NCBI GenBank assembly: GCA_024691105.1
Contig: JAILNY010000180.1
Location: 1 to 14,976 of the forward strand
Source of the DNA: Treponema sp.
GTDB lineage: Bacteria; Spirochaetota; Spirochaetia; Treponematales; Treponemataceae
Direction of reading: 5' to 3'
DNA: 14,976 nucleotides
Shown: one piece after another, positions 1 to 6,297 of the stretch
Layout: each line of letters starts with the position of its first letter
Numbering within the stretch: position 1 is the first letter of the stretch
The notes under the pieces: model-generated
Databases searched by the model: none
What the model saw: only the letters and a program-made list of their open reading frames with translations
What the model was told of the DNA's origin: nothing
Translations under genes and position numbers: made by a program

Positions 1-234
1 AGCCTGAATTAAATCAACGCCCGTAACCTCAAGTCCGCGAAGCGCAAACTCAACTGCAACGCGTCCAGGTCCGCAGCCTGCATCTAAAAGTGTGCTGCCT
101 TTAGAAAGACCTGCAATTTTGCAGATAGCTTCTGCAATTCCGGGAGCCTCGGCCCAGTGACTTCCGTCAAACATAATCGGACCGTAGTTTTTCCAGAATT
201 CTTCGCTTTCAAACCATTCCTGTTTTTTGAGCAT
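1..234 (-). CDS. Class I SAM-dependent methyltransferase (partial, N-terminal 78 codons)
   Basis: The gene runs off the left edge, so only the N-terminus is visible. Translation from the ATG at 234 gives MLKKQEWFESEEFWKNYGPI and then, around residues 50-65, LLDAGCGPGRVAVEFA. This is motif I of Rossmann-fold methyltransferases (the glycine-rich SAM-binding loop), followed by a second strand ending GVDL that normally carries the acidic residue binding the SAM ribose. The start is supported by a strong Shine-Dalgarno (GGGAGGGG, about 238-245 on the minus strand). The substrate cannot be told; small-molecule, quinone and RNA methyltransferases all share this fold. The gene lies in the same direction as the chemoreceptor downstream of it in coordinates, separated by a hairpin, so it is probably its own transcription unit. 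Confidence 0.85.
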   Translation of the reverse strand, partial: MLKKQEWFESEEFWKNYGPIMFDGSHWAEAPGIAEAICKIAGLSKGSTLLDAGCGPGRVAVEFALRGLEVTGVDLIQA

Positions 235-265
235 ATTCCCCTCCCAAGGATTGAATGTATATAAG

Positions 266-295
266 AACGCGCAGTCAGTTGCCTGTCCGCGCGTT
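266..295 (-). terminator. Candidate transcription terminator hairpin, possibly bidirectional
   Basis: The arms AACGCGC (266-272) and GCGCGTT (289-295) form a 7-bp GC-rich stem. Read on the minus strand, an inner CAG/CTG stem closes a GCAA tetraloop of GNRA type. The hairpin lies downstream of the minus-strand chemoreceptor gene and upstream of the methyltransferase. The following minus-strand bases (CTTATAT) make only a poor U-tract. On the plus strand the stem runs straight into TTTTT, so the best termination signal faces the opposite way, where no gene is seen. Confidence 0.4.
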
Positions 296-363
296 TTTAG
301 CAAAATGTTGTTTTAGCAGAACGCGGTTTTAATAAAGGGCGTCCGCGCTAAAGACTGCGGCTT

Positions 364-2301
364 TTAGAATTCTTCAAACTCGCTGTCAGATGCAATCTCT
401 GCGGCTGTTGGTGCAGAAGGTGCACTTGCAACCGGAGCGCTCTGTGCTGAATTATCTGTCGGTCTAAAGAATTCGTCTTCGTTTTCAGGATTTGATGAAG
501 CAGGAGAAGGAACTGAAACGCTTTCTTTTCTTACTTCTGATTCTGAAACCTTAAATATGTCTACTACAGAAACAAGCTGTCTTGCAGTTGCAGAAAGTTC
601 TTCTGACATTGCAGCAAGCTCTTCTGAAGCAGAGGCGTTCTGCTGAACAACAGTATCAAGCTGCTGAATCGCAGTACTGATCTGAGATGCTCCCATGTTC
701 TGCTCGCGGCAGGCAACAGAGATTTCTTCGATAAGCTCTGTTGTTTTTTCTACATCAGGAATTACTGTCTGGATTTTTTCTCCTGCGCTGTCTGCGGCAA
801 TGAGTGTCTGGCCAGAAAGATCAATGATGTCTGTTGCAGCAATCTTTGTGCGTTCTGCAAGTTTACGAACTTCGTTTGCAACAACGGCAAAGCCTTTTCC
901 TGCTTCGCCTGCACGGGCAGCTTCGATTGCGGCGTTAAGTGCAAGAAGGTTTGTCTGATTTGCAATGTCCTGAATAACTTCAATCTTAGAAGAAATTTCT
1001 TTAACTGCATCAACGGCAGAAGTAACTGCTTCGCCACCGGCACGGCTTTCGGTACAGGTTGTAACAGCAATCGAACGGGTCTTTTCTGCGTTATCGGCAG
1101 TCTGACTGATGTTAGATGCAATTTCTTCCATTGTGGCAGACATTTCTTCTGTAGAAGCTGCCTGTTCAGATGCACCAGAAGAAATTGCCTGACTTGAATC
1201 GCTTATCTGAGAACTTCCTTTAAGAACCTGTTCTGCAATTTCTTTTACTTTGATAATTGTTTCCTGTAAAAGTTCAATAAATTTATTTACGCCGTGTGTA
1301 AGTTTTGAAAACTCGTCGTTGCTTTCTTCCGGTAATCTGTAAGTAAGATCTGCTTCTCCAGAAGAAAGATTGTCTACGGCTTTGTTTATAAGAGTAAGTG
1401 GTTTTGAAATCTTGCGTGAAATTGTTATTACAAAGAAGATTCCGATAAGCACTGTACAGAGGAGTGAAATTCCGATTAATGGAACAAAGATATTTTTAGA
1501 GACAAGTTCTGCAACTGTAAGGGGTTTCCCTAAGAACAGGGTTGCAACAACTTGCCCGTTTTTATTTAAGAGAGGAAAGTATGCTGAAATTGACTGCTTG
1601 TCACCAATTTTGTTGATTACAGAAACCAGCTGTTTTTCTTTTGCAATGCGGTCGATGATTTCTGGATTAGCAAGTTTTGTTCCCTGCATGCCGGCAATTG
1701 TTGTAACGTGGCGTACGTCTTTGTCAAAGATTGTTGCTTCTGAACCAGTTGCGGCTTTCATGCGGTCAACGATTGCCTGTGAAGTGATGTCAGTTTTTGC
1801 AATGACTGCTCCAACGATGCGGTTTCCGTCTTTAAGCGGATATGCAACGACGGCAAAAACTGAAGAGCCTTCTTTTACGAGGTCTTCAAAGTGACTTCCA
1901 TTAAGGACAACGTTGATAATATCGTGTTCATCAAATGTACCGTATGCGGAAGAAGAAAAAGGTTCACCACGACTGTTGAAAATTGCGATTGAATCAACGC
2001 TTTCGTTCTGGCGCAGTGACTGACAGATGTTGTTTACGACATCTTTTGTTACTTCGGAATTTTCGTAGGTGAACTCGTAAAGTGACTTTGCACTGGCGGT
2101 GAGCGTTTTAAGTTCGTCCAGATCTCTGTAAATTTCCTGTGTAAAAGAATCTGCCTGCTCTTTTACTTCACTTCCGATGTATGTTCTAAGACCGTCGTCC
2201 AAGCGGTTAGAAACAATTCCGTCGATAATTGCCGTATAACCCAAAAGTCCTACGACAATAATAACTTCAATGAATCTTGCAACTGACTGATTCTTTTTCA
2301 T
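364..2301 (-). CDS. Methyl-accepting chemotaxis protein with periplasmic Cache-type sensor and CheR-type tail
   Basis: This is a 645-residue transmembrane chemoreceptor that relays ligand binding to CheA/CheW. The order is: first membrane helix at about 9-30; a periplasmic sensor at about 31-270, whose second half (ATGSEATIFDKDVRHVTTI at 184-202) is typical of Cache domains; second membrane helix at about 271-295; HAMP at about 296-348; and a long cytoplasmic coiled coil whose hairpin tip at about 442-482 contains QTNLLALNAAIEAARAGEAG, the canonical CheA/CheW contact. After the coiled coil comes a Ser/Ala/Pro/Glu-rich linker (about 590-640), and the protein ends in EFEEF. That fits the x-aromatic-x-x-aromatic pentapeptide that tethers CheR in other receptors. 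The ATG start has an AGAGG Shine-Dalgarno. A sigma-28-like promoter lies upstream. The ligand is unknown. Confidence 0.95.
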   Translation of the reverse strand: MKKNQSVARFIEVIIVVGLLGYTAIIDGIVSNRLDDGLRTYIGSEVKEQADSFTQEIYRDLDELKTLTASAKSLYEFTYENSEVTKDVVNNICQSLRQNESVDSIAIFNSRGEPFSSSAYGTFDEHDIINVVLNGSHFEDLVKEGSSVFAVVAYPLKDGNRIVGAVIAKTDITSQAIVDRMKAATGSEATIFDKDVRHVTTIAGMQGTKLANPEIIDRIAKEKQLVSVINKIGDKQSISAYFPLLNKNGQVVATLFLGKPLTVAELVSKNIFVPLIGISLLCTVLIGIFFVITISRKISKPLTLINKAVDNLSSGEADLTYRLPEESNDEFSKLTHGVNKFIELLQETIIKVKEIAEQVLKGSSQISDSSQAISSGASEQAASTEEMSATMEEIASNISQTADNAEKTRSIAVTTCTESRAGGEAVTSAVDAVKEISSKIEVIQDIANQTNLLALNAAIEAARAGEAGKGFAVVANEVRKLAERTKIAATDIIDLSGQTLIAADSAGEKIQTVIPDVEKTTELIEEISVACREQNMGASQISTAIQQLDTVVQQNASASEELAAMSEELSATARQLVSVVDIFKVSESEVRKESVSVPSPASSNPENEDEFFRPTDNSAQSAPVASAPSAPTAAEIASDSEFEEF

Positions 2302-2335
2302 ATTTCCTCTTTCCTTAATATAAATTGAAGACTTT

Positions 2336-2352
2336 ATACTATTATATAGTAT
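2336..2352. repeat. Inverted repeat ATACTAT-TAT-ATAGTAT overlapping the chemoreceptor promoter
   Basis: Perfect 7-bp arms (2336-2342 and 2346-2352) with a 3-base centre overlap the promoter -10 region and the expected transcription start on the minus strand. The repeat could be an operator or a hairpin at the very 5' end of the mRNA. Its AT-only content also allows a chance origin in this AT-rich region. Confidence 0.4.
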
Positions 2353-2375
2353 CGGCCAGAATTTGTTAAATTTCC
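2349..2375 (-). promoter_or_regulatory. Sigma-28-like promoter of the first chemoreceptor gene
   Basis: On the minus strand, GGAAATTT (2375-2368), an 11-base spacer and GCCGATAC (2356-2349) match the flagellar sigma-28 consensus TAAAGTTT-N11-GCCGATAA at 5/8 and 7/8 positions. The predicted start near 2341 leaves a leader of about 40 nt. An alternative sigma-70 reading of the same region is TTTAAC, 18 bases, TATAAT (2346-2341). Chemoreceptor genes are frequent sigma-28 targets, which favours the first reading. Confidence 0.5.
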
Positions 2376-2423
2376 ACTAAAAAATTCAAAATTTTGCAAA
2401 ATTGTGGATAGGTTGCAAACTCG

Positions 2424-2475
2424 AAGCATTCAGCACAAGCGATAAAAGTATTTGAATGGAAGATACTGAATGCTT
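2424..2475. repeat. 10-bp perfect inverted repeat upstream of the rpsP promoter
   Basis: AAGCATTCAG (2424-2433) and CTGAATGCTT (2466-2475) are exact reverse complements separated by 32 bases. The second copy ends one base before the -35 hexamer of the rpsP promoter (2477-2482). This position suits a dimeric regulator or DNA looping. It could also be a stem in an RNA from an unseen upstream promoter; no T-tract follows, so it is not an obvious terminator. Confidence 0.55.
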
Positions 2476-2476
2476 G

Positions 2477-2505
2477 TTGACCATTCATCATAAATTCTAT
2501 ATACT
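2477..2505 (+). promoter_or_regulatory. Sigma-70 promoter of the rpsP-rplS operon
   Basis: TTGACC (2477-2482), a 17-base spacer and TATACT (2500-2505) make a near-consensus promoter. The predicted start near 2512 leaves a leader of about 76 nt before the rpsP start codon. A strong promoter is expected for ribosomal protein genes, and the next gene downstream is rpsP. Confidence 0.75.
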
Positions 2506-2540
2506 TTTGTTTCACACTGTATTGTGTAGAATTGTACATA

Positions 2541-2573
2541 TTAGGACTTAGCCCAGTTCGGTTTGAGTTCTAA
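2541..2573 (+). promoter_or_regulatory. Leader hairpin directly upstream of the rpsP Shine-Dalgarno
   Basis: TTAGGACT (2541-2548) pairs with AGTTCTAA (2566-2573), 8 bp including one G-U, within the rpsP leader. The stem ends one base before GGAGGT (2575-2580). Ribosomal operons are often autoregulated through leader structures next to the ribosome binding site, so a role in translational feedback is possible but not shown. Confidence 0.4.
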
Positions 2574-2587
2574 CGGAGGTAAAACAA

Positions 2588-2848
2588 GTGGTCAAAATCA
2601 GACTTAAGAGATTTGGTGCCGCAAAACGTCCTTGCTATCGTGTAGTTGTAATGGACTCTCGTGAACCACGTGACGGTCGCTGTATCGAAGAAATCGGAAT
2701 TTACCAGCCTATCGAAAAAGAAGGTAATCAGATTTCACTTAAAGAAGATCGCATCAAGTATTGGATCGGTGTAGGCGCTCAGCCAACAGACATCGTTGCA
2801 AAATTGATGAACAAAAAAGGCATGACTAAAAACGGTCAGTCAAAGTAA
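2588..2848 (+). CDS. rpsP: 30S ribosomal protein S16
   Basis: The 86-residue protein begins MVKIRLKRFGAAKRPCYRVV, the strongly conserved N-terminus of bacterial S16, followed by DSREPRDGR and IEEIGIYQP, also family hallmarks. The length is normal for the family (about 80-90). S16 is an early-assembling protein of the small ribosomal subunit. The start is a GTG with an excellent GGAGGT Shine-Dalgarno (2575-2580) seven bases upstream; no in-frame ATG offers a better N-terminus. It is the first gene of an operon with khpA, rimM, trmD and rplS, the same order as in Bacillus and many other bacteria, driven by the promoter at 2477-2505. Confidence 0.98.
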   Translation: MVKIRLKRFGAAKRPCYRVVVMDSREPRDGRCIEEIGIYQPIEKEGNQISLKEDRIKYWIGVGAQPTDIVAKLMNKKGMTKNGQSK

Positions 2849-2865
2849 TTTATAGGAGCTTGTAA

Positions 2866-3099
2866 ATGGAAAAAGACCTGATTGAATACATTGCAAAATC
2901 TTTGGTCGATGATCCTGATGCAGTTTCTGTAAATGAAACCGAAGGTGAAAGAGGGCCTGTTCTGGAACTCAAAGTAGCTGAAGGTGATATTGGAAAGGTT
3001 ATAGGCAAGTACGGACGTATTGCAAAGGCTTTGCGCACTGTTTTGAGCGCTTCAAGCAGTAAAGACGGAAAACGTTACAGCCTGGAAATTCTGGACTAA
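2866..3099 (+). CDS. khpA: KH-domain RNA-binding protein KhpA
   Basis: This 77-residue protein consists of essentially one KH domain. The GxxG RNA-contact loop is visible as GKYG at residues 47-50 within DIGKVIGKYGRIAKALRT, followed by the short strand YSLEILD at the C-terminus. Members of this family (YlqC/KhpA) bind RNA, in several bacteria as a partner of KhpB, and influence cell-envelope and division genes. The ATG has a good AGGAG Shine-Dalgarno (2854-2858). It sits 17 bases after rpsP and 8 bases before rimM, the conserved place for khpA. No KhpB gene is present in this window. Confidence 0.95.
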   Translation: MEKDLIEYIAKSLVDDPDAVSVNETEGERGPVLELKVAEGDIGKVIGKYGRIAKALRTVLSASSSKDGKRYSLEILD

Positions 3100-3107
3100 T
3101 CGTACTG

Positions 3108-3710
3108 ATGGCAGTTAATGTTAATTTTGACGATCAACTGACAGTTGGATTTGTTCGTGGGACGCATGGCCTTACGGGTGAATTTAAAGTAGAGAGCGCT
3201 TCCGGTGAATACGAGCATATTGCAGCATTAAAAGAAGTGACTTTAAGGAAGGACGAACAGCAGAAGGTTTTTCTTGTAGAAAAGGCAGAAGCAGCTGGTT
3301 CAACCTTGTACATGAAATTAAAGGGTGTTGATACCCCGGAAGAAGCTAAAAAGCTTAACGGATGGGACATCAGAGTTGCCCGACAGTTTGCAGCCCCGTT
3401 GCAAAAAGACGAGTGGTATATTGCAGACCTTGTAAAATGTACTCTCGTTTATGAGGGTAAAGACGGATTGGCCGGTAAAGAAACCGGGCCTATAGAGATA
3501 GGTAAGATTACAGACGTATTGGAAGGCGGAGCAGGTGATCTCTTAGAGGTTTCCCTTTCCGAGAGTTGCAATATTCTGGCAGATGATATCAAAAAGACTT
3601 CTTCGGGAAAACCGCGGAAGGTATTAGTTCCACTTAACAAGGAACACATAGGGAAAGTTGATATGAAAACCGGAACAATACAGCTGATGCACCTCTGGAT
3701 TCTGGAGTAA
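3108..3710 (+). CDS. rimM: Ribosome maturation factor RimM
   Basis: RimM assists maturation of the 30S head and binds S19. Here the N-terminal RimM domain is seen in LTVGFVRGTHGLTGEFKVES (residues about 11-30), and the C-terminal PRC-barrel begins at DEWYIADLV (about 101-109) and continues through GKITDVLEGGAGDLLEV. The protein has 200 residues, somewhat longer than the usual 165-180; part of the excess is an insertion around YEGKDGLAGKETGPIE in the barrel. The end lacks the common PEGLL-type tail and instead reads LMHLWILE. The ATG at 3108 has no clear Shine-Dalgarno and starts 8 bases after khpA, so translational coupling is likely. Confidence 0.93.
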   Translation: MAVNVNFDDQLTVGFVRGTHGLTGEFKVESASGEYEHIAALKEVTLRKDEQQKVFLVEKAEAAGSTLYMKLKGVDTPEEAKKLNGWDIRVARQFAAPLQKDEWYIADLVKCTLVYEGKDGLAGKETGPIEIGKITDVLEGGAGDLLEVSLSESCNILADDIKKTSSGKPRKVLVPLNKEHIGKVDMKTGTIQLMHLWILE

Positions 3711-3714
3711 TTCC

Positions 3715-4488
3715 ATGAAATTTACTGTGCTGACCTTATTTCCTCAGATACCACAGGCTTATTTTGAAAACTCAATCATGGCCAAGGCGGTAGAAAAGGG
3801 AATTATTGCCTACGATCTGGTGAATATCAGGGATTTTGCTACTGATAAGCACCACACATGTGATGACAGTCCGTATGGAGGAGGCGCTGGTCAATTAATG
3901 ATGACTGAGCCTCTGGGACGCGCGCTTGACAGCGTAAAGGCTTCTAAAAAGCACGTTATATATGTAACGCCTGGCGGAAAGCAGTTTACGCAAGCTAAAG
4001 CGCTGGAACTTAGTCGCAAAGACGAGCTTGTAATAATCTGCGGAAGGTACGAAGGTATTGACCAGAGGATTATTGATTACTACGTTGACGATGAGATTTC
4101 TATCGGAGACTATGTAATGTCGAGTGGAGAAGTTAGTGCGACGGTTATCGTTGATACAGTGTATCGGCTGATAGACGGCGTAATAAGTTCGGAATCGCTC
4201 GAAGAAGAAAGTTATAGCGACGGACTTTTGGAGTATCCGCAGTACACACGTCCACCAGTGTACAAGGACATGGAAGTTCCGGATGTTTTGTTATCCGGCA
4301 ACCACGAAAATATCCGAAAGTGGCGGCTGAAAAAGCGCCTTGAAAAAACGCTTGCTAACAGGCCAGACCTTATTATGCAGGCGCGGATCAAAGGACAGCT
4401 CACTTCAGAAGCCGAAAAAATGATTGAGGAAATAACAAATCAGGTTAGCCTAAAAGCCAGCCTTAAAAAGAGAAAGCGAAAAAAATAG
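3715..4488 (+). CDS. trmD: tRNA (guanine-N1)-methyltransferase TrmD
   Basis: TrmD methylates G37 next to the anticodon of tRNAs, preventing +1 frameshifting. The 257-residue protein begins MKFTVLTLFPQI and contains DDSPYGGGAGQLM (about 49-61), the SAM-binding trefoil-knot segments IICGRYEGIDQR and SIGDYVMSSGE, and the C-terminal HENIRKWR helix region that contacts tRNA. These are all strongly conserved SPOUT-family TrmD motifs. The length is typical, with a lysine/arginine-rich C-terminal tail. A GGAG Shine-Dalgarno lies inside the last codons of rimM, and the genes are 4 bases apart. Confidence 0.98.
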   Translation: MKFTVLTLFPQIPQAYFENSIMAKAVEKGIIAYDLVNIRDFATDKHHTCDDSPYGGGAGQLMMTEPLGRALDSVKASKKHVIYVTPGGKQFTQAKALELSRKDELVIICGRYEGIDQRIIDYYVDDEISIGDYVMSSGEVSATVIVDTVYRLIDGVISSESLEEESYSDGLLEYPQYTRPPVYKDMEVPDVLLSGNHENIRKWRLKKRLEKTLANRPDLIMQARIKGQLTSEAEKMIEEITNQVSLKASLKKRKRKK

Positions 4489-4512
4489 CTTCTCTTGTTA
4501 CTGGAGACTATA

Positions 4513-4980
4513 ATGGATCTTATTAAGACAATTGAAGAACAGCAGAAACGTGCTGGAGCACAGCCATTCAATGTTGGAGATACTGTTTGTGTTAACTTCA
4601 AAATTATCGAAGGTAAAACAGAACGTATCCAGAAATTTGAAGGCCTCGTTATTGCAATGAAGAACGAAGGTGCAAGAAGAACATTTACAGTTCGCAAGAA
4701 CTCTTTCGGTGTTGGTGTAGAACGTGTATTCCCATACAACTCACCAAGAATCGTAAAAGTAGATGTTGTACGTCCTGGTAAAGTACGCCGTGCTAAGCTT
4801 TATTACATCCGTGACAAAGTTGGTAAGGGTGCAAAAGTTAAGGAACTTCTTGGTGCTGCTGCTGAAGCTGCTATGCAGGCTCGTAACGCTGCCGCTGAAG
4901 CAGCTGCTGCTTCAAAAGAAGCTGAAATCAAAGCAGAAGTTAAAGCTGAACACGCAGCACAGGCAAAAGCAGAAAAATAA
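4513..4980 (+). CDS. rplS: 50S ribosomal protein L19 with long Ala/Lys/Glu C-terminal extension
   Basis: L19 sits at the subunit interface of the large ribosomal subunit. The core (residues about 1-112) carries the family signatures FNVGDTVCVNFKIIEG, RIQKFEGLVIAMKNEG, TFTVRKNSFGVGVERVFPYN and RRAKLYYIRDKVGKGAKVKE. The start chosen is the ATG at 4513 with GGAG at 4503-4506; an upstream TTG at 4495 would add six residues and has no better ribosome binding site. The protein is 155 residues, against about 115-120 in most bacteria. The excess is a C-terminal tail of about 40 residues made almost only of Ala, Glu, Lys and Gln, predicted helical. It is the last gene of the operon, with no clear terminator before the next start. 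Confidence 0.97.
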   Translation: MDLIKTIEEQQKRAGAQPFNVGDTVCVNFKIIEGKTERIQKFEGLVIAMKNEGARRTFTVRKNSFGVGVERVFPYNSPRIVKVDVVRPGKVRRAKLYYIRDKVGKGAKVKELLGAAAEAAMQARNAAAEAAAASKEAEIKAEVKAEHAAQAKAEK

Positions 4981-5015
4981 TTTGTTTTTCTGTGTAAAAA
5001 CAGCGTAAAACTGTT

Positions 5016-5021
5016 TATAAT
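5016..5021 (+). promoter_or_regulatory. Possible -10 element immediately before the FliK-like start
   Basis: TATAAT (5016-5021) ends seven bases before the ATG at 5029. A transcript started here would be leaderless or nearly so, which fits the lack of any Shine-Dalgarno at this ATG. The -35 region at 17 bases (TGTAAA, 4993-4998) is weak, so this could also be a chance match in an AT-rich gap. Confidence 0.3.
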
Positions 5022-5028
5022 TTATAGA

Positions 5029-6297
5029 ATGAACAATACTTCTGGTATTTATGTACATTCTCAAACTGCCCTCCCTAAAGAGTATGCAAATCTCTTAAAG
5101 GAGGGCAGTTCTGTTTTTGTCCGGATCTTAAAAGAGTCCGCACCGGGGCGTTATCTTGCATCCTTTGCAGGACAGCGGTTTGAAGTCCGTTCAAAGCAGG
5201 CACTTGTTCCGGGTTCTACTTTTATGGCAAAAATTGCAATAAAAAACGGCCGGGTAAATATTGTCAGAAGCGGAGAAATTCACGCTCCGGATACAATTCA
5301 GAAAACATCCGCTCAAAATACAAAAAATATAATCCAGAATATAAATACTATGTCAGGTCAGATGGCAGAGCTTTTTTTAAGTCTTGGGCTTCCGGCTGAC
5401 AGCGTCTCTAAAATTCTTTTGCAGACCTTTGTAGCCTCTGGGACAAAGATAGATTTTGATAAGGTAAAAAAAGCCAGAGCGGTTGCACTGGAGTTTTCGG
5501 GGAATGAAGATGAAGCGGCCGAAGCAGCGCTTATTCTGATGGAAAAAGGAATTGAGCCGACGGCGGATAATATCCGCGATCTGATGATGGCGCTGGTTGA
5601 TGGGGCTGGGGAATCACTGAGCGGGGATGGGGCCGGAGAGTCGCAGAGTGCGGAAGAGCAGTCTGCGACAGAAGAGCTGTTCGGGGCGGAAGAAAGTTAT
5701 GCAGAGCATGTGCGCGTGGACGATAAAGCCGGCGGCGAGATAGCCGGGCTTATAGCTGAGGTTAAAGAATATTTTGGGGCGCTGCTGGAGGGGAAGGCGG
5801 AAGGCGATATGCCGGGCGGATTTTTGACGGTATTTAATCATATGGCGTCGGGCGGCGCGGGAGTTGGAAAGGGCGGCGCGGAAGTGGCCGATGACGCCGA
5901 TTTTGGAAAAGATGGCGCTGCAAGGCCGCGTTTTGACGGCACTCATTGGGTTGTGCTTCCCTTTGAATTTGGCTTTAAAAGGCACGAAAAAGTGCACGAA
6001 GGCGTTGGAGTATTTAGAGTTTTTTTGGACTTTTTAAAAAAAAGTGCCCGAAAATTCGTTGTAAATTTCAATATTGATGGCAAACTATGGACTTTTGTTG
6101 TATCCTACAAGGGTGAATGCATAAAGGACGTTAAGTTCAACTGTCTGCCGCAGCAGGATCAAAAGACGATCGAAGGATACAAAGAAAAGCTTAGTTCATT
6201 GCTGGGCGGCGTTTCGATTCACTCCGAATCTTTTGAAAATATGGCAGGCTTTGCTAATGGTGTAGAACCGCTTTTACAGGTAAAGGGGTTTGCTTGA
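5029..6297 (+). CDS. FliK-like hook-length-control-type protein (YlqG-like)
   Basis: The 422-residue cytoplasmic protein has three parts. Residues 1-80 resemble a small barrel (VFVRILKESAPGRYLASFAG, VPGSTFMAKI). Residues about 190-305 are an Ala/Gly/Glu/Asp-rich low-complexity linker with visibly higher GC and two DGAGES copies. Residues about 306-420 (WVVLPFEFGF, KFVVNFNIDGKLWTFVVSYK, then a long helix) are laid out like the C-terminal domain of FliK-type proteins. FliK measures hook length and switches the export apparatus through FlhB. Here the next gene encodes an FlhB C-terminal homologue, overlapping by one base, as I recall for ylqG-ylqH downstream of rplS in Bacillus. The ATG has no Shine-Dalgarno and a strong hairpin sits inside codons 13-27. 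The family assignment rests on layout and context more than on motifs. Confidence 0.6.
   Translation: MNNTSGIYVHSQTALPKEYANLLKEGSSVFVRILKESAPGRYLASFAGQRFEVRSKQALVPGSTFMAKIAIKNGRVNIVRSGEIHAPDTIQKTSAQNTKNIIQNINTMSGQMAELFLSLGLPADSVSKILLQTFVASGTKIDFDKVKKARAVALEFSGNEDEAAEAALILMEKGIEPTADNIRDLMMALVDGAGESLSGDGAGESQSAEEQSATEELFGAEESYAEHVRVDDKAGGEIAGLIAEVKEYFGALLEGKAEGDMPGGFLTVFNHMASGGAGVGKGGAEVADDADFGKDGAARPRFDGTHWVVLPFEFGFKRHEKVHEGVGVFRVFLDFLKKSARKFVVNFNIDGKLWTFVVSYKGECIKDVKFNCLPQQDQKTIEGYKEKLSSLLGGVSIHSESFENMAGFANGVEPLLQVKGFA
5065..5109 (+). terminator. Strong hairpin in the 5' coding part of the FliK-like gene: terminator or attenuator
   Basis: An 18-base arm (5065-5082, beginning ACTGCCCTCC) pairs with 5092-5109 (ending GGAGGGCAGT) at 16 of 18 positions, around a 9-base loop. 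The outer 10 bp are perfect. The stem is followed by TCTGTTTTTG. It stands 85 bases after the rplS stop codon, where a terminator for the ribosomal operon would be expected, but inside the next reading frame. The 3' arm also contains a perfect anti-16S match (AAGGAGG) locked in the stem. Confidence 0.55.

Noticed and set aside
1370..1894. 174-codon frame antisense to the first chemoreceptor gene
   Set aside because: It mirrors the receptor coding sequence, shows no recognisable motif, and lacks a ribosome binding site.
2404..2412. DnaA-box-like TGTGGATAG
   Set aside because: It is a single imperfect copy without a cluster or dnaA/dnaN neighbours, so there is no support for an origin.
4983..5002. 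TGTTTTT/AAAAACA inverted repeat after rplS as operon terminator
   Set aside because: The stem is A/T except for its end, and no T-run follows. The hairpin at 5065-5109 is a far better candidate.
5614..5997. 127-codon antisense frame in the FliK-like gene
   Set aside because: It is open only because of the GC-rich low-complexity linker on the other strand; Arg/Pro/Ala-rich with no family resemblance.
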